NCBI RefSeq assembly: GCF_030580865.1 | Contig: NZ_JAUQSY010000005.1 | Location: 1 to 64,000, forward strand | DNA: 64,000 nucleotides | Direction of reading: 5' to 3' | Source of the DNA: Hymenobacter aranciens | Lineage (GTDB): Bacteria; Bacteroidota; Bacteroidia; Cytophagales; Hymenobacteraceae | Part shown: positions 1 through 8,900 of the stretch, one piece after another | Layout: the number at the start of each line of letters is the position of its first letter | How positions within the stretch are numbered: the first letter of the stretch is position 1 | Position numbers and translations under genes: made by a program | Notes under the pieces: generated by a model | The model's database searches: none | The model's input: the letters and a program-made list of their open reading frames with translations, nothing else | Told to the model about the DNA's origin: nothing

Positions 1-843
1 TCGCCGCCATTCAGCCGCACGCTCACCGTGCTGCCGGAGCCACTGCTCTCGTTGGCCGTGAGCAGGTCGAGGTCGCCATCGCCGTCCACGTCGCCCACGG
101 CCACGCTCTGGGGGTTGCCGCCCACGGTCGGGTTGCTGCCATTGCTGAAGACGCCGGTGTTGCTGCCGCTGGCGTCGCCGCCATTCAGCCGCACGCTCAC
201 CGTGCTGCCGGAGCCACTGCTCTCGTTGGCCGTGAGCAGGTCGAGGTCGCCGTCACCATCCACGTCGCCCACGACTATGACCTTAGGGCCGCTGTTCACG
301 GTCGGGTCGCTGCCATTGCTGAAGACGCCGGTGTTGCTGCCGCTGGCGTCGCCGCCATTCAGCCGCACGCTTACCGTGCCAAACGTATAGTTGGCCGTGA
401 GCAGGTCGAGGTCGCCGTCACCATCCACATCGCCCACGGCTACGCTGAAGGGGGCTCTGCCTACGGCTATGTTGCTGCCACCCGAAAACGTGCCCGTGTT
501 GCTGCCCGTGGCGTTGCCGCCATTCAGGCGCACACTCACGGTGTTGCTTTGTAAATTGGCCGTGAGCAGGTCGAGGTCGCCGTCGCCGTCCACGTCACCC
601 AGCGCCAGGCCGTAGGGACCGTTGTCCACGGTCGGGTCACTACCATTGCTGAACGTGCCCGTGTTGCTGCCCGTGGCGTCGCCGCCGTTCAGGCGCACGC
701 TCACCGTGGTACTACTAGCGTTGGCCGTCACCAGGTCGAGGTCGCCGTCGCCGTCCACGTCGCCCACGGCCATGTCAAAGGGGTCGGGGCCTACGGCCGG
801 ATTGCTGCTACCCACAAAATTTCCCCGCCCCGTGCCACCGGTG
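1..843 (-). repeat. DNA-level tandem repeats encoding FG-GAP units
   Basis: The motif tcgccgccattcagccgcac and its variants recurs at 1, 175, 349, 514 and 679. Spacing is 174, 174, 165 and 165 bp (58 or 55 codons). The leftmost copies are nearly identical, so the array looks recently amplified and probably continues past the window edge. Confidence 0.85.
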
Positions 844-2219
844 GCCGCCGTGAACCGGTGCACTTTGCCCCGCGCCAGGGTGCCGCCCCCGGTGGCCGTG
901 GCCGCCGTCGTGGTGGTCACCAGCAGCGTCTCGCCGGGCTTAAAGTCGGTGGTGGGGTCGAGGGTGAGGGTGTTGCCGCTCACCGTGGCCGTGGCCCGGG
1001 CCCCGTGGCGCAGCTGCCCGCCGCGCTGCTGGCTGTACACCCGCACCGCGCCCAGGGTGGCGGCGGTACTTTGCAGGGCTTGGGAGAAGGTTACGGCCAC
1101 GCTGGCCGCGCGCGGGGCGTTGCGCAGGTTGCGCGTCGGCGCCAGGGCCGTGATGGTAAGCGGTGCCGCTACCGTGAAGGTGTTGGTGGCTGAGGCGGCA
1201 CTCACGCCCGCCGTGCTACTCTGGGCCGTGGCATATACCGAGTGGCTGCCCTGGCTCAGGGCCGTGGGCTGCACCACGGAGAAGGTGCCGCCGCTGGTAG
1301 CCGTGGTGGTGAGGGGTGTGGGGCTGCCGTCCACGTACAGGCGCACCGTGCTATTGGCCATGGCTGTGCCGGTATAGGTGGGCGTGGTGGTGGCCACGGT
1401 GCTGCCGTTGGCGGGGGCGGTCAGGATGGGGGTAATGACGGGCGTAATGGTGAGCGACCCATCGGTACCTGGGGCGGCTTCCACGCTGTAAAAAGACGTG
1501 TAGCCCGGACTGAACGCACTGCCCGTCGGCATCACCCACGACGAGCCGCCGCCACCGCCGCCGCTGATATCGTAGGTCATGGGTGGCCCGACCTCGCCCG
1601 GGCAATAACTGCAGTAAGTAGTAGTGTAGGTGTAGCTGCCGCCGCTGCCGCCGTCGTAATAGCCGCGCCCCCCGCCGCCCGCCGCTTGGAGGTTGTCGGG
1701 CTGAGAGGTACCCGTGCTGGTCTGCGTAGCGCCGGTGCCGCTCGGTCCACCAGTGCCGTCGCCCCCGGTTGGAGTGCCACCGTTGCCGCCGTCGCCGCCG
1801 TAGTAGCCGCCGCCCCCGCCCCCGCCGGCTACCAGCAGGGCGTTGCGCCCAGTCTGGTAGTCCCCGGTAGTGGCTCCTGTCCGCCGCAACTCGGTAGCCA
1901 GGCCAAAGCCGGGGGGAGGTACCATTTGGCCAATTACCACCTGGAGCACTTCGCCCGGCGTTACCGTTACCCTGGCGCGCACGGTAGCCCCACTACTGCC
2001 GCCGTAACTCCAATTTAGTGCCCCCGCCCCAGTCGCTACTACTTGTAGCTGGGTCACGCCGGCGGGCACCACGTACGTTTGCGTGTTACCATTAAAAGAA
2101 TAGCTGGTGGTTTGGGCGCGGGCCGCCTGCCCGGCCAGCAACAGGAACAGCAGACTAAAGACAACGGGAATCAGCAGCGCCAGGCGCGGCAGCTTTGAAG
2201 AAAGGTAAAGGTGATGCAT
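1..2219 (-). CDS. FG-GAP/VCBS repeat surface protein, 3' end outside window
   Basis: Read from the ATG at 2219; the frame stays open to base 1, so the C-terminus is missing. It begins with a basic, hydrophobic signal peptide ending near ARAQ. A Gly-rich segment with long Gly runs follows (about residues 120-230), then Ig-like stretches (TAPANGSTV and ITALAPTRNLRNAPRAASV types, the latter an SbsA-like Ig domain), then at least four FG-GAP units. Each unit carries GDVDGDGDLDL(L/V)TAN, the Asp-rich calcium-binding loop typical of beta-propeller FG-GAP repeats. The build is that of a secreted or surface adhesin-like protein, probably exported by the type IX system, though the sorting tail cannot be seen. 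No substrate can be assigned. The family call is secure; the role is not. Confidence 0.85.
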   Translation of the reverse strand, partial: MHHLYLSSKLPRLALLIPVVFSLLFLLLAGQAARAQTTSYSFNGNTQTYVVPAGVTQLQVVATGAGALNWSYGGSSGATVRARVTVTPGEVLQVVIGQMVPPPGFGLATELRRTGATTGDYQTGRNALLVAGGGGGGGYYGGDGGNGGTPTGGDGTGGPSGTGATQTSTGTSQPDNLQAAGGGGRGYYDGGSGGSYTYTTTYCSYCPGEVGPPMTYDISGGGGGGSSWVMPTGSAFSPGYTSFYSVEAAPGTDGSLTITPVITPILTAPANGSTVATTTPTYTGTAMANSTVRLYVDGSPTPLTTTATSGGTFSVVQPTALSQGSHSVYATAQSSTAGVSAASATNTFTVAAPLTITALAPTRNLRNAPRAASVAVTFSQALQSTAATLGAVRVYSQQRGGQLRHGARATATVSGNTLTLDPTTDFKPGETLLVTTTTAATATGGGTLARGKVHRFTAATGGTGRGNFVGSSNPAVGPDPFDMAVGDVDGDGDLDLVTANASSTTVSVRLNGGDATGSNTGTFSNGSDPTVDNGPYGLALGDVDGDGDLDLLTANLQSNTVSVRLNGGNATGSNTGTFSGGSNIAVGRAPFSVAVGDVDGDGDLDLLTANYTFGTVSVRLNGGDASGSNTGVFSNGSDPTVNSGPKVIVVGDVDGDGDLDLLTANESSGSGSTVSVRLNGGDASGSNTGVFSNGSNPTVGGNPQSVAVGDVDGDGDLDLLTANESSGSGSTVSVRLNGG

Positions 2220-2343
2220 GCAGTGAGGAGGAACTGGGCCAACGGCAGTGTTCCATCGGCCCTGCAAAGCACGGCCGCCCCGCTATGCGGCGCCATAGCA
2301 GGAATCTGTCATATTTGGGGGTAAATGGGGTACATCAGAAAGT

Positions 2344-2482
2344 CGCTGGCGCGCGTCTCCGACGCGTGCTCGCTGGGTCCGAGCCTCCGGCTCGCTGCAT
2401 AGAACATCGGTTAGGCAGTCGTTCTGGATAACGAGCCAGAGGCTCGAACCCAATCGGCACGCGTCAGAGACGCGCGCCAACG
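2344..2482. repeat. Long imperfect inverted repeat (MITE/REP-like)
   Basis: Arms of 26 nt at 2344-2369 and 2457-2482 match with two mismatches. Inner segments (GAGCCTCCGGCTC and GAGCCAGAGGCTC) are themselves small palindromes. It fills the gap between two genes transcribed leftward and encodes nothing recognisable. A non-autonomous repeat or a structured transcript end is possible. Confidence 0.7.
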
Positions 2483-2493
2483 GCTTTCACCCA

Positions 2494-3147
2494 CTACCCC
2501 CTCTTCCCCAGCGTCAGGGCCAGCAGCTCGCCCTTCGAGCGCACCTGCAGCTTCTTATAGATGGCCCGCACGTGGTTGTTCACCGTGTCCACGCTGATGA
2601 AGTGGCGCTCGGCAATCACCCGGTAGCTCAGGCCCTGGCCCACGGCCGCCACTATCTCCTGCTCGCGGGGCGTGAGGCGGGCATCGGGCGTGGCCGCCAC
2701 CGGCACCGGCGGCTGCCGCTGAAACGCCTGCACCACGAAGCGCGCCACGCCGGGGCTCATCGGCGAGCCGCCCGCCGCCACCTCCAGCAGGTGCAGCTTG
2801 AGCTGCGGCAGGGGGGTGTTCTTCACCAGGTAGCCCACCGCCCCCGCGCAGATGGCCTCAAACACCCGCGCCGCATCGCTGAACACGCTCAGCATGAGCA
2901 CCTGCGCCTCCGGCGCCCGCGCCTTGATGAGCGGAATGCCCTCGATGCCCGACTTGCCGGGCAGGCCGATGTCGCTCAGCACCAGCGTCGGCGGCACCTT
3001 CAGCCCCGGCAGCTGCCGCAGGAAGTCCTCCACGCTCACGGCAATGAGCACGCACTCAAACTCGGGCTGGGCGCAGAGGTAGTCCCCCAGCGTTTCGCGA
3101 ATGGCGGCTTGGTCTTCGATGATAGCCAGCGGCAGGGGAAATTGCAT
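2494..3147 (-). CDS. NarL/LuxR-family response regulator
   Basis: A 217-residue protein with a receiver domain followed by a GerE/LuxR helix-turn-helix. Acidic residues E11-D12, the phospho-acceptor D59 in LVLSDIGLPG, and the switch Lys in GYLVKN are all present. The HTH begins at LTPREQEIVAAVGQG and contains ISVDTVNNHVRAIYKKL. ATG 3147 is preferred over a longer in-frame start, because the upstream extension only translates a 7-bp tandem repeat (NTQHPTP). A TACCTTTG -7 box lies 5 nt before this start, so the message may be nearly leaderless. No partner histidine kinase is adjacent. Targets are unknown; a sequence shared with the upstream region of the FG-GAP gene suggests one candidate. Confidence 0.9.
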   Translation of the reverse strand: MQFPLPLAIIEDQAAIRETLGDYLCAQPEFECVLIAVSVEDFLRQLPGLKVPPTLVLSDIGLPGKSGIEGIPLIKARAPEAQVLMLSVFSDAARVFEAICAGAVGYLVKNTPLPQLKLHLLEVAAGGSPMSPGVARFVVQAFQRQPPVPVAATPDARLTPREQEIVAAVGQGLSYRVIAERHFISVDTVNNHVRAIYKKLQVRSKGELLALTLGKRG

Positions 3148-3152
3148 GGCGG

Positions 3153-3160
3153 CAAAGGTA
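3153..3160 (-). promoter_or_regulatory. Bacteroidota -7 box for the LuxR regulator
   Basis: The minus strand reads TACCTTTG, matching TAnnTTTG, immediately before the start codon. Transcription would begin at or next to the ATG. Confidence 0.5.
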
Positions 3161-3181
3161 GCGGGCCGGGGAAGGCGGGGG

Positions 3182-3199
3182 TATGACAGATTTCTGTCA
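3182..3199. promoter_or_regulatory. Candidate operator palindrome ATGACAG-N4-CTGTCAT
   Basis: A perfect 7-bp inverted repeat with a 4-nt centre lies about 20 bp upstream of the -7 box of the response-regulator gene. Its right half is part of TCTGTCATATTTGG (3193-3206), which recurs exactly at 2305-2318, upstream of the FG-GAP gene. Autoregulation and co-regulation are inference. Confidence 0.4.
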
Positions 3200-3201
3200 T
3201 A

Positions 3202-3320
3202 TTTGGTGTTTGGTGTTTGGTGTTTGGTGTTTGGTGTTTGGTGTTGGGTGTTGGGTGTTGGGTGTTGGGTGTTGGGTGTTGGGTGTTGGGTGTTGGGTGT
3301 TGGGTGTTGGGTGTTGGGTT
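3202..3320. repeat. 7-bp tandem repeat array (heptanucleotide microsatellite)
   Basis: Six copies of TTTGGTG (3202-3243) are followed by ten of TTGGGTG (3244-3313) and a partial eleventh. A short inverted stretch with two CACCCAA-type units sits at 3341-3361. The array separates two divergent genes. Spurious ORFs (NTQHPTP and VFGVWCL types) run through it. Confidence 0.95.
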
Positions 3321-3448
3321 CCACTTATCCGAATACCTAAAACCAAACACCCAACACCCAACTATAATGGCGCTGGGTTTAAGGTGCCCTCTACCGACCT
3401 TTGCCCCTGAAATGAACCCGGCCCCCGCCGTCGGGGTTACCTGCTGCC

Positions 3449-5830
3449 GTGCCCGCTACCTCCCCCCGCATCCTCCTCATCACCCCGCCGCTCACGCAGC
3501 TCAACACGCCCTACCCGGCCACGGCCTACATCAAAGGCTTCCTCACCGGCCGGGGCTACGACGTGACGCAGGCCGACCTGGGCCTGCAGCTGGTGCTGCG
3601 GCTGTTCTCGGAAAGCGGGCTGCGGCGGGTGTTTGCCGCCATCGAGGCCGGCAGCTTCGACCTCAGCGACAACGCCCGGCGCATGCTGCGGCTGCAGCGC
3701 CGCTACCTGAGCACCATCGGCCCGGTGGTGCGTTTCCTGCAAAACAAGGACCTCACCCTGGCCCCGCGCATCTGCCACGGCCGCTTCCTGCCCGAAGCCA
3801 GCCGCTTCGACAACGTGGCCGACCTCGAAACCGCCTTCGGCACGATGGGCCTCACCGACCAGGCCCGGCACCTGGCCACCCTCTACCTCGAAGACCTCGC
3901 CGACCTGCTCAAGGAAACCGTGGGCCCGCAGTTCGGCTTCTCGCGGTATGCGGAAAGGCTGGCCCTCTCCGCTACCAGCTTTGAGCCCCTGCACGAAGCC
4001 CTGCAAGCCGCCCCCAACCTGCTCGACCAGATGCTGCTGGAGGAGCTGGAGCCGCTGCTGGCCCGGGTGCAGCCCGATGTGGTGGGCTTCACCGTTCCGT
4101 TTCCAGGGAATCTGTACGGGGCGCTGCGACTGGCAAAGCGGATTAAGGAGCTGAGCCCCGGCACGGCCACTATTATGGGCGGCGGCTACCCGAACACGGA
4201 GCTGCGCGACATTAAGGAGGCACGGTTCTTCGACTACATCGACTATCTGACGCTGGATGATGGCGAGGGGCCGTGGCTGCGGTTGTTGGAGATGCTGACG
4301 AAGCAGAAGGAACGCAAAGAAATAGAACGTCATCCTGAGCCGCAGCGAAGCGAAGGCGCCTTGCGACTATTAGCAAACCGGACCTCGCCCGCACCGCATG
4401 CAGCAGTAACTTCAACGGTGCGAACGAACTCGTTCAACGAAGCGGGCGAGGTCCTTTCGGCTGCGCCTCAGGATGACGTTCTATTACCTTCCGTTCTGGA
4501 GTACCCACTCCAGCGCACCTTCCGCCGCAGCGCCGCTGGCGAAATCGAGTACCTCAACCACCCCTTCCCCGACATCCCGCACCCCGAAGTAGGCACGCCC
4601 GACTACTCCGACCTACCCCTCACCGAGTACCTCTCGGTGCTGGAAGTGCTCAACCCCATGCACCGCCTCTGGAGCGACGGCCGCTGGAACAAGCTCACCG
4701 TGGCCCACGGCTGCTACTGGAAGCGCTGCTCCTTCTGCGACGTGACGCTGGACTACATCTCGCGCTACGAGACGGCGCCCAGTGCCCTGCTCGTCGACCG
4801 CATCGAGCAGATAATCAACCAAACCGGCCAGACCGGCTTTCACTTCGTGGACGAAGCCGCCCCGCCCCTGGCCCTGCGCGACCTCGCCGTGGAGCTGCTC
4901 AAGCGCCGCGTCGCCATCACCTGGTGGGGCAACATCCGCTTCGAAAAAACCTTCTCGCCCGACCTCTGCCGCCTGCTGGCCGCCAGCGGCTGCATTGCCG
5001 TCAGCGGTGGGCTGGAAGTGGCTTCGGACAGGCTTTTGGCCCTGATGGAGAAGGGCGTGACCATCGCCCAGGTGGCCCGCGTGACGGACGGCTTCACCCA
5101 GGCCGGCATCATGGTGCACGCCTACCTGATGTACGGCTTTCCCACCCAGACGGCCCAGGAAACCATCGACAGCCTGGAAGTGGTGCGCCAGCTCTTCGCC
5201 GCCGGCGTGGTGCAGAGCGGTTTCTGGCACCGCTTCGCCATGACGGCCCACTCGCCGGTGGGAAAAAACCCGGCCAAGTATCAGGTGGCGACCATCGGCC
5301 CCGAGCCCGGCGGCTTCGCCTGGAACGACCTCTGGCACGACGACCCGCGCGGCACCGACCACGAAGCCTTCGGCCCCGGCCTCACCAAAAGCCTCTACAA
5401 CTACCTGCACGGCGTGGCTTTGCACGAGCCGCTCAGCTTCTGGTTCGACTTCAAGACGCCCAAAACCACCGTGCCGCGCCACCTCATCGAGCAAGCCGTG
5501 CAGGCCCCTGAAAAGCCCGACTTCGCCAAACAGAACCTGCGCCTGTTCTGGCTGGGCAACGAGCCGGAGCTGCGCATCGAGCAGGGCATGAAGCACCCGC
5601 GGGCCGTGCTCACCTGCTACGAGCAGGCCGAGGACTTCGAGGTGAAAACCAGCGCCGCGCTGGGCCCCTGGCTGCACGAGCTACTGACCCGCCTCAGCCA
5701 CGACTACGACACCAAAGTGCTGCTGAAAGACGTAGCGGCCAGCTTCCCGGCGGGGCAAGGGCGGTTCGAGGATTTCCTGCAAAGCCCGGCCTGGCAGCTG
5801 CTGCGGGAGAAGGGCTTGCTGCTGGTGTAG
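3449..5830 (+). CDS. B12-binding-domain radical SAM protein
   Basis: A 793-residue protein. The N-terminal ILLITPPLTQLNTPYPATAYIKGFL and a later PDVVGFTVPFPGN / GGGYPNTEL region look like a cobalamin-binding domain. The radical SAM core holds GCYWKRCSFCD with Cys 422, 427 and 430, then WWGNIRFEK and SGGLEVASDRLL typical of the barrel. The cluster motif is C-X4-C-X2-C rather than the usual C-X3-C-X2-C. The start is GTG; the nearby ATG at 3412 is out of frame. About 55 residues near positions 292-346 come from a palindromic element inserted in frame. The substrate is unknown; relatives do methylations or rearrangements on unreactive carbons. It stands alone, with no pathway genes adjacent. Confidence 0.85.
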   Translation: MPATSPRILLITPPLTQLNTPYPATAYIKGFLTGRGYDVTQADLGLQLVLRLFSESGLRRVFAAIEAGSFDLSDNARRMLRLQRRYLSTIGPVVRFLQNKDLTLAPRICHGRFLPEASRFDNVADLETAFGTMGLTDQARHLATLYLEDLADLLKETVGPQFGFSRYAERLALSATSFEPLHEALQAAPNLLDQMLLEELEPLLARVQPDVVGFTVPFPGNLYGALRLAKRIKELSPGTATIMGGGYPNTELRDIKEARFFDYIDYLTLDDGEGPWLRLLEMLTKQKERKEIERHPEPQRSEGALRLLANRTSPAPHAAVTSTVRTNSFNEAGEVLSAAPQDDVLLPSVLEYPLQRTFRRSAAGEIEYLNHPFPDIPHPEVGTPDYSDLPLTEYLSVLEVLNPMHRLWSDGRWNKLTVAHGCYWKRCSFCDVTLDYISRYETAPSALLVDRIEQIINQTGQTGFHFVDEAAPPLALRDLAVELLKRRVAITWWGNIRFEKTFSPDLCRLLAASGCIAVSGGLEVASDRLLALMEKGVTIAQVARVTDGFTQAGIMVHAYLMYGFPTQTAQETIDSLEVVRQLFAAGVVQSGFWHRFAMTAHSPVGKNPAKYQVATIGPEPGGFAWNDLWHDDPRGTDHEAFGPGLTKSLYNYLHGVALHEPLSFWFDFKTPKTTVPRHLIEQAVQAPEKPDFAKQNLRLFWLGNEPELRIEQGMKHPRAVLTCYEQAEDFEVKTSAALGPWLHELLTRLSHDYDTKVLLKDVAASFPAGQGRFEDFLQSPAWQLLREKGLLLV
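4321..4485. repeat. 165-bp palindromic element inserted in a coding sequence
   Basis: Perfect 19-bp terminal inverted repeats lie at 4321-4339 and 4467-4485. A nested inverted pair (GGACCTCGCCCGC near 4380 and GCGGGCGAGGTCC near 4442) lies inside. The length is a multiple of three and has no in-frame stop, so the radical SAM reading frame passes through. No target duplication was recognised. Confidence 0.85.
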
Positions 5831-5871
5831 CCGCGTCGCGCCGGCAGTCGGCGCTATTCTGCTGCAGACGC

Positions 5872-5879
5872 TACCTTTG
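5872..5879 (+). promoter_or_regulatory. Bacteroidota -7 box TACCTTTG
   Basis: Matches TAnnTTTG and lies 24 nt before the ATG of the RCC1 protein. The -33 element is not clear. Confidence 0.5.
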
Positions 5880-5903
5880 GCTGAGGCTTTTACTTCCAAC
5901 TCA

Positions 5904-8900
5904 ATGGCGCAGCACTACGCGGGCAAACTCCGGTTACTTACCATTTTTTTCCTCAGCCTCAGTGCTGCCCTGGCCCGGGCGCAGACCGACGTGCTGGCCG
6001 TTGGCAACTACAATCTGCTGGCCGTGCACGCCGATGGTACCCTGTGGGGCAGCGGCTCTAATGCCGATGGCCGCCTGGGTGATGGCACCACTACCGACCG
6101 GGCTTTGCCCGTGCAGATTGGCAATAGCACCGCCTGGCAACAACTGAGCAGCAACGGCGGACCAGCGGGTAATTTTGGTACGGGCGGCGCTCGGTTTTCA
6201 CCCAACCCGGGCTATATCCTGGCCTTGCAGGCCGACGGCTCGCTGTGGGGCTGGGGCAGCAATGACTACGGCCGCCTAGTGTATGCCGGCGGCAACCGTC
6301 CGCAACTCATCGATGCCGGCCCCTGGGCCTGCGTGGCCGCTGGCGAAACCCACGGCGTGGGCGTGCGGGCCGATGGCACGCTCTGGGCCTGGGGCAGCAA
6401 CTGGGGCGGCATCCTCGGCAACAACGACCCGGGCTCTACCGCTAATTATGTGCTGCCGATACAGATAGATACTGCTACCAACTGGGCCAGCGTCAGCGCC
6501 GGGCCGCAGTTCACCCTGGCCCTGCGCACCGATGGCACGCTCTGGAGCTGGGGCCAATCAAGTGATGGACAGTTGGGGATGGGGCCTAACAGCGCTGATA
6601 TGCTGGTGCCCACGCAAATTGGCACGGCTGCCAACTGGGCGGCCATCAGTGCCGGGCGGGGCTACGCGCTGGCCCTGCGCACCGAGGGCACGCTCTGGGC
6701 CTGGGGCAGTACCCGGTATGGTATCCCGGGGGCGGTTGCCGCACAGGCCATCGACAGCCCCGTGCAGCTGGGCACCGCCACGAACTGGACGCGCATAGCG
6801 GCCGGCGACAACCACGCCCTGGCCCTGCGCGCCGATGGCACGCTCTGGAGCTGGGGCCGCAACCACCTCGGCCAGCTCGGCAACGGTAGTACGCTGGACG
6901 TGCCCGCGCCCGCTCAGGTAGGCACGGGCACCAGTTGGCAGCGCGTTGCGGCGGGCGGGTTTATGTCGGCGGCCATGCAGGCCGATGGCACGCTCTGGAC
7001 CTGGGGCGACAACCGCCTCGGCGAAACCGGCCGCCCCGACCTGCTACTGGCCTATGTGCCCACCCCAACGCTGGTAAACGCGGACACCAGCTGGCGCGCC
7101 GCCGCCGCTACCACCGAAGCCAGCATCGCCTTGCAAGCCGATGGCAGCCTCTGGACCTGGGGGCGCGATGGCCTCGGCCTACTGGGTGATGGCCCCCTGA
7201 CCGACCGGCAAACCGTGGCCCGCATCGACGCGCCGGCCACCTACCGCTTCGTGGGCGGGGGCGATACGCACCTGCTGGCCATTCGGACCGATGGCACGCT
7301 CTGGGCTTGGGGCAACAACTACGCCGGGCAGCTCGGCGATGGTAGCATTACCCCGCGCGAAGCACCGGTGCCCATTGGTGCGGGGCAGTGGCTGCAGGCC
7401 GCCGGCGGCAGCAACTATTCACTGGCCATTCGGGCCGACAGCACCTTGTGGGCCTGGGGCGAAAATAACTACGGTGAGCTGGGTATCGGCAACACCCGCG
7501 CGCAGCTGCGGCCAGTGCGGGTGGGCACGGCGCACAACTGGAAGCAGGTTATCTGCGTCGGCAGCACCGTGCTGGCCCTGCAGGGCGATGGCAGCCTGTG
7601 GGCCTGGGGCGGCAGCCACTATCTGTTCGGCAACGGCTCGGCGGCGGGCAGCAACCAGACGACGCCGCTCCGCATTGGCACCCTCAACACCTGGGCGCAA
7701 GTGGCCGGGGCCGAAGCACACGTACTGGCCCTGCAGAACGATGGCACGCTCTGGGCCTGGGGGAATAATCAGTACGGCCAGCTCGGCGACGGCACCATTA
7801 CCAGCCGGGCACTACCCGTTCGCATCGGCTCCGACACGGACTGGACCACCATCGCCGCCAGCCGGGCGGGCGGCTTCTCGGCCGCGCTCAAACGCAACGG
7901 CACTCTCTGGACCTGGGGCAGCAACCTGAGCTACGCCCTTGGTGATGCCCCGGCACTGCTTCAGCGCCTCGCGCCGGCGCAAGTGGGCACTGCCAGCAAC
8001 TGGACCACTCTGGCCGCCGGCGCGCAACTACTGGCCGGCCGGGCCGATGGCACCCTCTGGAGCTGGAGCGCGAACCGCTATGGCCAGACGGGCACGCCCT
8101 CCTACGGCCTGCTGCCCGCCGCTGCCCAAACCGGCCTGCGGCCGGCTGCTCCACTCGGCGTTACGGCCTTTAACCCTGCTGCTGGGCTGGTGGGCAGCAC
8201 TGTGACAATTAGCGGCGTAGGATTAGGTAACACCCAGTTGCTCACCTTTGGGGGCGTTCCGGCCGTCTTCACCGTCAATGCCGCTGGCACCATCCTCACG
8301 GCCACGGTGCCGGTGGGTGCGCAATCGGGGCCGGTTTTCATCAGCGGCCCCAACGGTGGGCTGTGGAGTAGCACCGCCTTTCAGGTGATAGCAGCGCCGG
8401 TCATCAGTAGCTTTGCACCACTGGCCGCCGCGCCCGGCGCCACCGTCACCGTCACCGGTACCGGCCTGGGCGGCACGACGAGCCTGCTGGTGGGAGGGGT
8501 AGCAATAACCAGCTTTCAGGTGAACGCCGCTGGCACTGCCATTTCATTCGTGGTGCCCGCCGGATTGAGCAACGGACTTATCAGCCTGACTACCGCCGTT
8601 GGCACCGCCACCTCAACCGCTGCCCTGACTATCGTGCTATCCGCCAGCTTACCTGCTACAGCCACCCGGCCAAGCATCTGGCCGATGCCGGTGCGCGTCG
8701 GCCAGCCATTGGAAATCACCGGACTACCTCATGGAGCATTTACCGTGGAGCAGTTTACGGTGCTGGGGCAGTGTATCCGTACTGCCTGCTGGCCGGCCAC
8801 TCACGGTGAGCGTATAATGCTATCCAGCGTCGAACAGCCCGGTATGTACATTCTGCGCCTCCGCACCACTACTGGTACTTATAGCTACCGGCTTCTGGTA

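Noticed and set aside
3148..3324. 59-residue N-terminal extension of the response regulator (repeating NTQHPTP)
   Set aside because: It only translates the 7-bp tandem array; the receiver domain begins normally at the ATG at 3147.
2494..3340. CRISPR-like array suggested by the regular short repeats
   Set aside because: The repeats are contiguous 7-mers without spacers; no cas gene is present anywhere in the window.
4613..5677. Long open frame on the minus strand inside the radical SAM gene (354 codons)
   Set aside because: It is a GC-rich antisense shadow; the composition is His/Gly/Val-rich with no motif, while the plus strand has clear conserved motifs.
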